From the NCBI RefSeq assembly GCF_020423045.1, contig NZ_CP081943.1, positions 6,448,001 through 6,512,000 of the forward strand: DNA of 64,000 bases, in the 5' to 3' direction. The translations under genes and the position numbers were made by a program. Below are positions 9,149-17,082 of this stretch, one piece after another (positions within the stretch are counted from its first letter, which is position 1; each line of letters begins with the position of its first letter). Below the pieces are notes generated by a model, which saw nothing but the letters and a program-made list of their open reading frames with translations, searched no databases and was not told where the DNA came from. The stretch comes from Pseudomonas sp. MM213 (lineage in GTDB: Bacteria > Pseudomonadota > Gammaproteobacteria > Pseudomonadales > Pseudomonadaceae).

Positions 9149-9681
9149 GACGTTGGTTGATGCTGTTGCCGCTGGCGATTTTTCTGGTGGTGGCTGTTTT
9201 CCTTTATCGCGGGCTCTTTCTGGACCCGGCCGAGCTGCCTTCGGCAATGATCGGCAAGCCGTTCCCGGAGTTTTCCCTGCCCGCGGTGCAGGGCGACAAG
9301 ACCCTGACCAAGGCAGATATTCTCGGTAAACCGGCGCTGGTCAACGTGTGGGGCACCTGGTGCATTTCCTGCCGGGTCGAGCACCCGGTGTTGAACAAAC
9401 TGGCCGAGAAGGGCGTGGTGATCTACGGCATCAACTACAAGGACATCAATGCGGATGCCTTGAAGTGGCTGGTGGAGTTCCACAACCCGTATCAACTGGA
9501 CATCCGTGACGACGAAGGCACGCTGGGCCTGAACCTCGGCGTATACGGCGCTCCGGAAACCTTCTTCATCGACGCCAAGGGCATCATCCGCGACAAATTC
9601 GTCGGCGTGATCGACGAGCAGGTCTGGCGCGAAAAACTGGCGGCCAAGTATCAGGCGCTGGTGGATGAGGCCAAGCCATGA
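9145..9681 (+). CDS. ccmG: thiol:disulfide interchange protein CcmG (DsbE)
   Basis: 178 residues: N-terminal anchor helix (residues 4-21) and a periplasmic thioredoxin fold. The active site is WCISC with Cys73 and Cys76, followed by RVEHPVLNKL; the family's acidic GVYGAPETFFID loop is present. It keeps apocytochrome CXXCH cysteines reduced. The CXXC dipeptide is Ile-Ser, whereas E. coli CcmG has Pro-Thr. It overlaps ccmF and ccmH by ATGA. Confidence 0.94.
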   Translation: MRRWLMLLPLAIFLVVAVFLYRGLFLDPAELPSAMIGKPFPEFSLPAVQGDKTLTKADILGKPALVNVWGTWCISCRVEHPVLNKLAEKGVVIYGINYKDINADALKWLVEFHNPYQLDIRDDEGTLGLNLGVYGAPETFFIDAKGIIRDKFVGVIDEQVWREKLAAKYQALVDEAKP

Positions 9682-10151
9682 AGCGCTGGATAGCTGCCGT
9701 TGTATTGGGCCTGAGCATGGCCGGCGTGGCGCACGCGGCCATCGACACCTATGAGTTCGCCAAAGAAGCTGATCGCGAGCGTTTTCGCGAGCTGACCAAA
9801 GAGCTTCGTTGCCCCAAGTGCCAGAATCAGGACATCGCCGATTCCAACGCACCGATCGCCGCCGACCTGCGCAAAGAGATTTTCCGCATGCTGGGCGAGG
9901 GCAAGGACAATCAGCAGATCATCGATTTCATGGTCGATCGCTACGGTGATTTCGTCCGCTACAAACCCGCACTCAACGCCAAGACTGCCTTGCTCTGGTT
10001 CGGCCCCGCCGGCCTGCTGTTGGGCGGTTTTGTGATCATCGCCGTGATCGTCCGCCGTCGTCGCGTCCAACGCGCTGATGCCAAGGATGAGCTTTCTGCC
10101 GAGGAGCGCGAGCGCCTCGATCAACTGTTGGATAAAACCAAGAATGATTGA
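9678..10151 (+). CDS. ccmH: cytochrome c maturation thiol-oxidoreductase CcmH
   Basis: 157 residues with a signal peptide (cleavage after about AHA, residue 20), the LRCPKCQNQ redox motif (Cys45, Cys48) in a three-helix domain, and one C-terminal membrane helix. It corresponds to the N-terminal half of E. coli CcmH; the TPR half is the separate ccmI gene here. It starts at ATG 9678 in the ccmG stop. Confidence 0.94.
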   Translation: MKRWIAAVVLGLSMAGVAHAAIDTYEFAKEADRERFRELTKELRCPKCQNQDIADSNAPIAADLRKEIFRMLGEGKDNQQIIDFMVDRYGDFVRYKPALNAKTALLWFGPAGLLLGGFVIIAVIVRRRRVQRADAKDELSAEERERLDQLLDKTKND

Positions 10152-11346
10152 TTTCTGGCTCGCTGCAGGTCTGCTGCTTCTGGTTGCCCTGAGTTTTCTG
10201 CTGATTCCCGTTCTGCGTGGCCGCCGCGCCCAGCTGGAAGAGGATCGTACTGCCCTGAACGTCGCGCTGTATCAAGAGCGCGTGGCTGAGTTGCAAACCG
10301 AGCAGGAAGAGGGCGTGCTCAACGCTGCGCAACTGGAAACCGGTCGCGCCGAAGCTGCTCGTGAGTTGCTCGCCGACACCGAAGGCGCCGATGCACCGCG
10401 CGCGGCACGTCTGGGCAAACCGTTGCCATTGCTGGCGGCGATTCTGGTGCCGGTGTTGGGGCTTGGGCTCTACCTGCATTTCGGCGCCAGCGACAAGGTC
10501 GAACTGACCCGCGAATTCTCCCAGGCACCGCAGTCGATGGAAGAGATGACCCGCCGTCTGGAACGCGCCGTCGCCGCTCAACCGGATTCGGCCGAAGGCC
10601 TGTACTTCCTGGGTCGCACTTACATGGCGCAGGATCGTCCCGCCGACGCGGCGAAGATCTTCGAGCGCACGGTGAACCTGGCCGGTCGTCAGCCGGAACT
10701 GCTCGGCCAATGGGCGCAAGCCCAGTACTTCGCCGATGGCAAGAAGTGGTCGGACAAGGTTCAGGCCCTCACCGACGAAGCGCTGAAAGCCGATCCGAAG
10801 GAAGTCACCAGCCTTGGCCTGCTCGGTATCGCCGCGTTTGAAAGCGCGCATTATCAGGACGCCATCGATTACTGGAATCGCCTGTTGGTGCAACTGCCAC
10901 CGGAAGACGGCTCCCGCGCCGCGCTGCAAGGCGGTATTGCCCGGGCTACCGAGAAACTCGAAGCCAGCGGCGGCAAGGTTGCCCAGGCGCCTGCGCCCAA
11001 GGTTGCAGCGCTGCTCAAGGTCAGCGTCGATCTGGCGCCAGAGCTCAAGGCCAAGGTTCAGCCGGGTGACAGCGTGTTCATTTTCGCCCGCGCCACCTCG
11101 GGGCCTCCCGCACCATTGGCCGCCAAACGCCTGACCGTGGCTGACTTGCCGGCGACCGTCGAACTGGGCGATGCCGACGCAATGATGCCGCAGTTGAAAC
11201 TGTCGAACTTTCCTGAAGTCCAACTGGTTGCGCGTATCTCACGGGCCGGCCAACCGACTGCCGGCGAATGGATCGGTCGCAGCCAGCCTCTGGCCAGCAG
11301 CACCACCGCGGCGCAAAAACTGACCATCGACAGCCCAGACAAATAA
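10144..11346 (+). CDS. ccmI: cytochrome c biogenesis TPR protein CcmI
   Basis: 400 residues: two N-terminal membrane helices (about residues 2-20 and 95-115), a cytoplasmic loop between them, then a periplasmic TPR region (from about [28 protein letters not shown]) and a C-terminal beta-rich domain. CcmI binds apocytochrome c C-termini and presents them to CcmFH. ATG at 10144 ([13 protein letters not shown]) overlaps the end of ccmH by 8 bp, a better start than any upstream in-frame ATG. Confidence 0.92.
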   Translation: MIDFWLAAGLLLLVALSFLLIPVLRGRRAQLEEDRTALNVALYQERVAELQTEQEEGVLNAAQLETGRAEAARELLADTEGADAPRAARLGKPLPLLAAILVPVLGLGLYLHFGASDKVELTREFSQAPQSMEEMTRRLERAVAAQPDSAEGLYFLGRTYMAQDRPADAAKIFERTVNLAGRQPELLGQWAQAQYFADGKKWSDKVQALTDEALKADPKEVTSLGLLGIAAFESAHYQDAIDYWNRLLVQLPPEDGSRAALQGGIARATEKLEASGGKVAQAPAPKVAALLKVSVDLAPELKAKVQPGDSVFIFARATSGPPAPLAAKRLTVADLPATVELGDADAMMPQLKLSNFPEVQLVARISRAGQPTAGEWIGRSQPLASSTTAAQKLTIDSPDK

Positions 11347-11360
11347 CAGGAACCACCGCC

Positions 11361-11765
11361 ATGACCGCCATTGCTCGTATTACCCTGCTCAGTCTGGTTT
11401 TGGGGTTAAGCGCGTGTGCGGTCCAGCGCCCAGAGCCGACGTCGCTGCCACCGATCCCGCCGTCGCAGCCCCGCCCGACGCCGTCAACGACACCGACGCC
11501 AGGCAAGCCAAGTATTCCGGCCAAGCCCGCCAAACCGATGCCACGCACCTCGGCCAGCTTCGCACCGCCACCGGGCGGTAACAGCCATTGGGATCAGAAG
11601 CTCGGCGTATATGTGCTCGATGACCAGACCAACACCTTCTACCGCCAGCGCACGTACTACCGCTGGAACAACGGCTGGAGCCGCTCGATCAGCCCGAACG
11701 GGCCATGGGAAGACACGGACATCCATGGCGTACCCGGTGGGTTGGGACGGCAATTCGGGCAGTAA
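11361..11765 (+). CDS. small Pro-rich lipoprotein, function unknown
   Basis: 134 residues with a lipoprotein signal (lipobox LSAC, Cys19), a Pro/Thr-rich linker (about residues 22-70) and a compact C-terminal region rich in Tyr/Trp/Arg (GVYVLDDQTNTFYRQRTYYRWNNGW). It begins 14 bp after ccmI, so it is probably the last gene of the operon, but it is not a known maturation factor. I do not recognise a named family. Confidence 0.78.
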   Translation: MTAIARITLLSLVLGLSACAVQRPEPTSLPPIPPSQPRPTPSTTPTPGKPSIPAKPAKPMPRTSASFAPPPGGNSHWDQKLGVYVLDDQTNTFYRQRTYYRWNNGWSRSISPNGPWEDTDIHGVPGGLGRQFGQ

Positions 11766-11770
11766 ATGGA

Positions 11771-11797
11771 AACGGCGATCTACGGATCGCCGTTTTG
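11771..11797 (+). terminator. intrinsic terminator of the ccm operon
   Basis: A 10-bp stem AACGGCGATC/GATCGCCGTT with a TACG loop is followed by TTTT-like sequence, 5 bp after the lipoprotein stop. Confidence 0.8.
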
Positions 11798-11821
11798 CTG
11801 TCTGGAGTCTGTGAAGGACGT

Positions 11822-12397
11822 TCAGAGAATGGCGCGGTACTCGGTCAATGCCTTGCTCGATTGAACCAGGCCCTGACGCAGCAGAAGTTCAAGGTAACTA
11901 TCGACATCCATCGGCGGCAGCTTCAGTTGCTTGCGCTGCCGTTGTGCCGCCTCGATCACTGCCGCTGGATCGAGATCAAAAAGGTTATCGACGAACTCGT
12001 CAGGGTGTTGAGCCTCAATACCGAAGGGGCTCAGGGCGGTGCAGGGGAAATCTTTCTGGTTGAAGGTGACGATGACGCTGGCATTACAGTGAATGGCAAC
12101 AGCCAGGACATGTCGATCATCGACGTCGGGTAGCGTCAGTCCTTCAATAAGCTCTTCGTAACCGGACACGCAAGCGTCGGGTAATGCCTGATCCATCAGT
12201 TCGGACGTGCGGTTCAGTTGTCCTGTGGTCAGATCCGGACGGTTTTTGAGCAAATTGCGTTTCCATTCGTTGTGTATCTCCATTGTCCATTTCGCTCTAA
12301 AACGTCCGGAGAGTGCAAGCCACATCAAAAAATCTCTCAGGGGCGCGGGGTACAGCACACATGCGTCATATACAGCGGTAAAAGAGGAGTGCCTCAC
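11822..12397 (-). CDS. PIN-domain protein, probable RNase toxin
   Basis: 191 residues. PIN-fold acidic residues are visible: Asp11 in VYDACVLYP, then LPDVDDRHVLAVAI and IVTFNQKDF, the usual metal-binding pattern of VapC-like endoribonucleases. It is longer than typical VapC (about 130-140) because of a C-terminal helical extension. GTG at 12397 overlaps the stop of the upstream HTH gene (GTGA), so the two are coupled in antitoxin-toxin order. The toxin role is inferred from fold and arrangement. Confidence 0.82.
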   Translation of the reverse strand: MRHSSFTAVYDACVLYPAPLRDFLMWLALSGRFRAKWTMEIHNEWKRNLLKNRPDLTTGQLNRTSELMDQALPDACVSGYEELIEGLTLPDVDDRHVLAVAIHCNASVIVTFNQKDFPCTALSPFGIEAQHPDEFVDNLFDLDPAAVIEAAQRQRKQLKLPPMDVDSYLELLLRQGLVQSSKALTEYRAIL

Positions 12398-12861
12398 TCG
12401 TATCCTGTCCTTAACGCTTGTGCCTGCTCGGCGAGCAGCATCATTGCTTGCTCGCTGGCGGTATCGCGCCGGTTTTTATAGTCCATCAAATCGGCAAAGC
12501 GCACACGTCGGTGCTTGCCGGTTTTGTGGTAGGACAAGTCGCCGGATTCGAGCAGTTTGATCAGGTGCGGGCGTGAGACGTTAAGCAGATCAGCCGCTTC
12601 CTGCGTCGTCAGTTCAGCGTGAACCGGGACTACTTTGACAGCATTGCCCGCAGCGAGCGCTTCCAGGATATCGACTAGCAAACGAAGAGCCGAAGTGGGT
12701 AATTCGACGCTGTGAGCCTCATTCCGGTCGTCGAAAATCTGGATGCGCTGTGTTTCGAATTGAGTGGCAAGGTAGGCCGCCAATGCGCGCTGACCCTCAA
12801 TAGCAGCCTGCACTTCGCGCTCCAGCGGGAGGTTTATCGTCGGATGGAGGGTGGGTGACAT
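12394..12861 (-). CDS. excisionase-type HTH protein, probable antitoxin
   Basis: 155 residues. The C-terminal half carries an excisionase/MerR-like DNA-binding domain (LTTQEAADLLNVSRPHLIKLLESG, then HRRVRFADLMDYKN). The N-terminal half is helical and probably contacts the toxin. The start is taken at ATG 12861 (MSPTLHPTINLPLE); a further upstream start is unlikely. It is followed by the PIN gene with a 4-bp overlap. Confidence 0.8.
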   Translation of the reverse strand: MSPTLHPTINLPLEREVQAAIEGQRALAAYLATQFETQRIQIFDDRNEAHSVELPTSALRLLVDILEALAAGNAVKVVPVHAELTTQEAADLLNVSRPHLIKLLESGDLSYHKTGKHRRVRFADLMDYKNRRDTASEQAMMLLAEQAQALRTGYE

Positions 12862-12901
12862 GATGGTTCCAGCCTTCTGAGTAAGCGAAGCTGGCAGGCT
12901 A

Positions 12902-12916
12902 TTCGAAATAATCGAA
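12902..12916. promoter_or_regulatory. inverted repeat upstream of the HTH/PIN pair, candidate autoregulatory operator
   Basis: TTCGA-N5-TCGAA, perfect half sites, about 40 bp upstream of the HTH gene start. On the minus strand it overlaps a weak promoter-like TTGCGA-17-TAGCCT, a sensible place for autorepression. Confidence 0.4.
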
Positions 12917-12942
12917 AATCGCAATAAACGAAACGGGTGCTG

Positions 12943-13227
12943 TCAGACCCTTTTTACCAACAACCCCTGCACATACTCTACAAACGCCCGAGCCTTGGCG
13001 CTGGCCATCCGCCCGGTTGGAAACACCGCCCAGAGTTCCTGAATCGGCAGCGTCCACTTCGTCATCACCTCCCTGACCACTCCGCTGGCCAGCTCCGGCG
13101 CAAACATCCATGCCGACGCCATGGTCAGCCCTTGATGGGCCAGCGCCGCTTCACGCAGACCTTGCGCGGCGCTGACACGAATCCTGCCGCTGACGGTGAC
13201 GGTTTGTTCTTCAAGCAGCCGGACCGC
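12943..13227 (-). pseudogene. LysR-type regulator remnant (C-terminal part only)
   Basis: A minus-strand frame ending at TGA 12943-12945 reads ...EEQTVTVSGRIRVSAAQGLR... through PIQELWAVFPTGRMASAKAR to the end, the C-terminal portion of a LysR substrate-binding domain (about 95 residues). There is no HTH half: upstream the frame runs into a half REP (TCCTACAGGG, about 13228-13237) and then the SDR gene 15 bp further on. It looks like the tail left by a deletion with an end in a REP sequence. Confidence 0.75.
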
Positions 13228-13251
13228 TCCTACAGGGATCTGTGTTGTGGG

Positions 13252-13971
13252 TCAGAACGCCGCTTTGCCTATTGAAGAACCACCGTCTACAAACAGCGTC
13301 TGGCCGGTGATGAACCCGCTCTGTTCTGACAGCAAAAATGCAATCGCGGCGGCAATTTCTTGCGGTTGTCCCAGACGCCCCATCGGCACACCGGCCAGAT
13401 AACGCGCCTCGCCCTCGCTTCCCGGCGGGTTGTTGGCGCGAAACAGTTCCGTTTCCGTCGGTCCCGGTGCCACGGCGTTCACCGTCACGCCGGTTTGCGC
13501 CAGTTCCAGCGCCCAGGAGCGCGTGAAGCTGATCAACGCCGCTTTTGCCGCGGCATACGCCGTGCGCTGGGTAATCCCGAGCACCGTCAGGCTGGAAATG
13601 TTCACCACCCGACCCCAACCCTTGGCGCGCATGTTCGGCAGCAGCGCCTGGGTGGCCTGTAACGCCGAGTGCAGGTTGACCCGCATCACGTCATCGAACG
13701 TATCGAGGTCGATTTCTCCCAACACTTGCGGGCGTACCAGGCCGACGTTGTTGACCAGCCCATCGAACTCGTAAGTCCCGGCCAGGTCCGCCAGCACTTC
13801 CTGAGTGAGTGCCCTGTCGCTCAAATCCAGCGGAAACAGGATGCCGGGAAAACTCAGGTCAGGCGTGCGGGCAATGCCGACCACCCGGTGTCCGGCGCGG
13901 TCCAGGTGTTCGGCCACCGCGCGGCCAATGCCTTTGCTGGCGCCGGTGATGAGAAAAGTACGTCGGGTCAT
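13252..13971 (-). CDS. SDR-family oxidoreductase
   Basis: 239 residues, classical short-chain dehydrogenase: cofactor motif TGASKGIG (residues 9-16), NNVG in place of NNAG, catalytic Ser in NISSLTVLG, YAAAK as the YxxxK pair, and the C-terminal FVDGGSS. Arg near the end of beta-2 (GIARTPD) suggests NADP(H) preference. ATG at 13971 follows a clear AAGGAG. The substrate is unknown. The truncated LysR gene next door may once have regulated it. Confidence 0.88.
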   Translation of the reverse strand: MTRRTFLITGASKGIGRAVAEHLDRAGHRVVGIARTPDLSFPGILFPLDLSDRALTQEVLADLAGTYEFDGLVNNVGLVRPQVLGEIDLDTFDDVMRVNLHSALQATQALLPNMRAKGWGRVVNISSLTVLGITQRTAYAAAKAALISFTRSWALELAQTGVTVNAVAPGPTETELFRANNPPGSEGEARYLAGVPMGRLGQPQEIAAAIAFLLSEQSGFITGQTLFVDGGSSIGKAAF

Positions 13972-14195
13972 TGCACACTCCTTGAACAAAACATGCCGCA
14001 GGTCAGGCGGCATTTGAACCGGTCAACCGCGAACCACATCCCGCATCGCTTCAGGCTCCGGACGCTGAGTGTAAACCGGGAATACCTCGGGGGGACTGCT
14101 GACGCAGAGCGAAAGCATTCATTCTCGGGAAGGAAGCGCGGGGCCGCAATCACAAATCGTAAAACAACCGAACGTCGTGATCAGGGTTTTTGTGC

Positions 14196-14224
14196 TTGAG
14201 TAAAGATAACTCTAGAGTTATTTT
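14196..14224 (+). promoter_or_regulatory. hicAB promoter with an embedded palindromic operator
   Basis: TTGAGT (14196-14201), a 17-bp spacer and TATTTT (14219-14224) form a plausible sigma-70 promoter. A perfect 16-bp palindrome ATAACTCTAGAGTTAT (14206-14221) fills the spacer and touches the -10, a likely binding site for the HicB antitoxin. Confidence 0.55.
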
Positions 14225-14252
14225 TGTCTGGGCCGGAGCAAGGAGGCTGTTG

Positions 14253-14465
14253 GTGCAAAGCAGGTTATTGATCAAGGAACTGCAGGAGGCGGGCTGGACG
14301 CTGGACCGGATTACCGGCAGCCATCATCTCTTCACCCACCGATACAACCCGTACACGATTCCCGTCCCTCACCCGAAAAAGGATTTACCGACCGGGACGG
14401 TTAAAAGCATCAGGAGGCGAGCCGGGCTGTACTGCCCGCCAGCCAGTCACGCAGGAGATCCATAA
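14253..14465 (+). CDS. hicA: HicA family mRNA interferase toxin
   Basis: 70 residues, the normal size for HicA. It has the double-stranded-RNA-binding-like fold signature: LIKELQEAGWTLDRITGSHH with the catalytic His at 24/25, then the FTHRYNPYTIPVPHPKKDLP stretch and GTVKSIRRRAGL. GTG 14253 lies 6 bp after AGGAGG and is preferred; TTG 14250 is an alternative. The stop shares a base with the hicB start (TAATG). Confidence 0.88.
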   Translation: MQSRLLIKELQEAGWTLDRITGSHHLFTHRYNPYTIPVPHPKKDLPTGTVKSIRRRAGLYCPPASHAGDP

Positions 14466-14869
14466 TGCAATATCCAATCTGTATCGAGTGGGGCGACGAG
14501 AACACCGCCATCGGTATTCAGATCCCCGATATTCCGGGTGCCGTAACAGCCGGGGATACGTTTGAAGACGCCTATAACGCCGCCATCGAGATTGCCCACA
14601 TCATGCTTCAGGAGCTGGCGGCTGACGGGGAGTCGATCCCGATGCCGACTTCGGCTGCCGCCCATCGTGGCAACCCGGACTTCGCCGACATGGGATGGGG
14701 AATGCTGGAGCTGGACATCTCGCCGTATATGGGCAAGACCGAGAAGGTCAATGTGACGTTGCCCGGCTATGTGATTCAGCGTATTGACCGGTATGTGCGC
14801 GAGCACAATGTCAAAAGCCGCTCTTCTTTCCTTGCCGATGCGGCGATGGAGAAGCTGGTTCGGCACTGA
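14465..14869 (+). CDS. hicB: HicB family antitoxin
   Basis: 134 residues: N-terminal HicB domain (IGIQIPDIPGAVTAGDTFEDAYNAAIEI, a degenerate RNase H-like fold that neutralises HicA) and a C-terminal ribbon-helix-helix-like DNA-binding segment (KVNVTLPGYVIQRIDRYVRE). It is translated immediately after hicA with a 1-bp overlap. Autorepression at the upstream palindrome is inferred. Confidence 0.88.
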   Translation: MQYPICIEWGDENTAIGIQIPDIPGAVTAGDTFEDAYNAAIEIAHIMLQELAADGESIPMPTSAAAHRGNPDFADMGWGMLELDISPYMGKTEKVNVTLPGYVIQRIDRYVREHNVKSRSSFLADAAMEKLVRH

Positions 14870-14889
14870 GTGATACCAGGTATACCGCT

Positions 14890-14955
14890 TTCGCGGGCAA
14901 GCCTCGCTCCTACTTGTCCAGCGCAAACCCTGTAGGAGCGAGGCTTGCCCGCGAA
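14890..14955. repeat. REPIN, GCGAGGCTTGCCCGCGAA subfamily (type B)
   Basis: Inverted arms at 14890-14912 and 14931-14955 (GTAGGAGCGAGGCTTGCCC and complement), between hicB and the convergent MFS gene. Confidence 0.9.
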
Positions 14956-14967
14956 GCTTTTGGCATC

Positions 14968-16173
14968 TTAAGCGGTAGCCAGCGAACGCTTCTCTGAAAC
15001 ACTCAAAAACCGCAACAACGCCAACAGTGGAAACGCGCTACCCACAATCACGATCCACAACCAGCCGCCGTGTTCGTACACCGCACTGGCTACCGAGGAG
15101 CCAAACGCGCCGCCGATGAAGATGCTGGTCATGTACAACGCATTCAGGCGACTGCGGCTTTTGGCGTCGAGGGCGTAGACCGCCCGTTGGCCGAGGACCA
15201 TGTTCATCTGTACACAGAAGTCGAGCACCACGCCGGTGACGGCGAGGCCGATGACGCTGTAGGCCGGATGGATGAATGCTGGCAGGAAGCTCAGGCTGGC
15301 GAACAGCAGCGCCAGCAGCGAAGCGATGCGGGTGTGGCCAGCATCGGCGAGTCGACCGGCGATGGGCGCGGCGATGGCTCCGATGGCGCCGACCAGGGCG
15401 AAAATCGCGATCTGGGTTTGCGACAAGCCATGATTACGCGCCAACTCCAGCGGCACGGCGGTCCAGAACAGGCTGAACGTGGCGAACATGCAGCCCTGAT
15501 AAAACGCGCGCTGGCGCAATACCGGTTGCTGGCGCAGCAGCGTCCACAGCGAACCGAGTAACTGACCGTAGGAAGCGCTGTGATCAGGCTGGCGCTTGGG
15601 AATGGTCATGGCCAGCACGATGCTGATGGCCGCCATCAACACCGCCGCAATCACAAACATCGCCCGCCAGCCGAAGTGGTCAGCCACGACGCTGGACACC
15701 GGTCGCGCCAGCAGGATCCCCAGCAGCAAACCGCCCATGATCCCGCCGACCACTCGACCGCGAGATTCCTCCGGCGCCAGGTGCGCGGCCAGTGGAATCA
15801 GGATCTGTACCGACACAGAGCTGAAACCCACCAGCAACGAGATCAGCAGAAACACATTCGGCTGATCGGTGAACGCGGCGCCCAACAGACTGGCAATTGC
15901 CACCACGGTGGTGATGATCATCAGTCGGCGGTTTTCCAGCAGGTCGCCCAGCGGTACCAGGAAGAACAGGCCCAGCGCGTAGCCAATCTGGGTCAGCGAA
16001 ACAATCAGGCTGGCCATGGTGCTGGTCAGGCCGATGTCGGGTGCGATCAGGCCGATGATCGGTTGCGCGTAGTAAATGTTGGCAACGATGGCGCCGCAGC
16101 AGAAGGCAAACAGCAGCACCATGCCTTTGGTCATTGTCGCGGCGCCGTGGGGCGCCTGAGTCGCTGAGTTCAT
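14968..16173 (-). CDS. MFS transporter (12 helices)
   Basis: 401 residues, about 12 membrane segments. Major facilitator features include YAQPIIGLIAPDIGL at helix 1-2 and GDLLENRR in the 2-3 loop. It resembles YnfM/YgaY-type drug:proton antiporters. The substrate cannot be told from sequence. It starts at ATG 16173; a second in-frame ATG lies 13 codons in. Confidence 0.88.
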   Translation of the reverse strand: MNSATQAPHGAATMTKGMVLLFAFCCGAIVANIYYAQPIIGLIAPDIGLTSTMASLIVSLTQIGYALGLFFLVPLGDLLENRRLMIITTVVAIASLLGAAFTDQPNVFLLISLLVGFSSVSVQILIPLAAHLAPEESRGRVVGGIMGGLLLGILLARPVSSVVADHFGWRAMFVIAAVLMAAISIVLAMTIPKRQPDHSASYGQLLGSLWTLLRQQPVLRQRAFYQGCMFATFSLFWTAVPLELARNHGLSQTQIAIFALVGAIGAIAAPIAGRLADAGHTRIASLLALLFASLSFLPAFIHPAYSVIGLAVTGVVLDFCVQMNMVLGQRAVYALDAKSRSRLNALYMTSIFIGGAFGSSVASAVYEHGGWLWIVIVGSAFPLLALLRFLSVSEKRSLATA

Positions 16174-16387
16174 AACGTGTCTCGCTGAACTGAAAGGAAT
16201 GCGTGAAGGCTAAGTGGCAGGCCGAGTCGGCGGAAGAGGGATTGGAGTGATAGCAATCATTCCTTTGCGGAATGAGTGGCGCTGGAACCTGCGCCTGAAT
16301 TTCAAGATCCGATGATACATTCACTTACATCTTGTTCGATAGCGTGCTTATGTTCTCTCTTACGACTCATCACCGGAAGGCACTTTC

Positions 16388-17005
16388 ATGAACGCGATGT
16401 TCCGTTACCTGATTCGCGGCACTTTGATCGGATTGTTCATGGCAAACCTCGCCCAGGCTGCGGACGCACCGGGCATGCGCATCGGCGTACGCGGCGAGAT
16501 CACCGAGGTCAGCCCTGACGTGTTGAAGGTCCACGTCAACAGCGGCGAAAACGTGGTCATCAACCTGACCAAGGACACCAGGATTCGCGCCGTCACCCTG
16601 GCCAATATCGAAGACATCAAACCGGGCAGTTACATCGGCTCGGCGGCCATAGCGCAGGAAGATGGCTCCCTCAAAGCGCTGGAAGTCCACGTCTTTCCGC
16701 CGGAGTTGGCCGGCAGTGGCGATGGCCATCGACCCTTCGACCTGGTCAAGGGCAGCAGCATGACCAACGGCAGCGTCGGTGATCTGGTGGTCAGTAATGG
16801 TCGGGTGTTGACCGTCAACTACAAGGGCGGACAGCAGAAGATCCTGGTGCCGGAAGATGTGCCGATCGTGAACCTGGTGCCGGGGGATCGCAGCTTGCTG
16901 AAGGTGGGAGTGAAGGTCGTGACGTTTGTAACTCAGAGTGCGGATGGAACGCTGACCGCTCAATCCATCTCGGCTGGCAAGGACGGCGTCACACCGCCGA
17001 TGTGA
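16388..17005 (+). CDS. secreted beta-rich protein, DUF5666-like
   Basis: 205 residues with a signal peptide (cleavage after about AQA). The mature part is made of short beta-strand modules (RIGVRGEITEVSPDVLKV, VVINLTKDTRIRAVTL, DIKPGSYIGSAAIAQEDGSL) resembling DUF5666/OB-like repeats. It is probably periplasmic; function unknown. ATG 16388 has GGAAGG 7-12 bp upstream. It converges on sbp through a shared terminator. Confidence 0.72.
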   Translation: MNAMFRYLIRGTLIGLFMANLAQAADAPGMRIGVRGEITEVSPDVLKVHVNSGENVVINLTKDTRIRAVTLANIEDIKPGSYIGSAAIAQEDGSLKALEVHVFPPELAGSGDGHRPFDLVKGSSMTNGSVGDLVVSNGRVLTVNYKGGQQKILVPEDVPIVNLVPGDRSLLKVGVKVVTFVTQSADGTLTAQSISAGKDGVTPPM

Positions 17006-17034
17006 TGACAGGGAACTTCAGTGAACACAAAAAC

Positions 17035-17065
17035 AAAAAAGGCGACCGTCTAAGGTCGCCTTTTT
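17035..17065. terminator. bidirectional intrinsic terminator
   Basis: GGCGACC/GGTCGCC stem (17041-17060) flanked by A6 on the left and T5 on the right, between convergent genes. Confidence 0.88.
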
Positions 17066-17082
17066 CATTGGGCTATCAGCGG

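Noticed and set aside
7523..9247. 574-codon minus-strand frame opposite ccmF/ccmG
   Set aside because: Shadow of ccmF; no recognisable protein features.
12937..13275. 112-codon plus-strand frame
   Set aside because: It is antisense to the LysR remnant, which has a clear family signature in the opposite direction.
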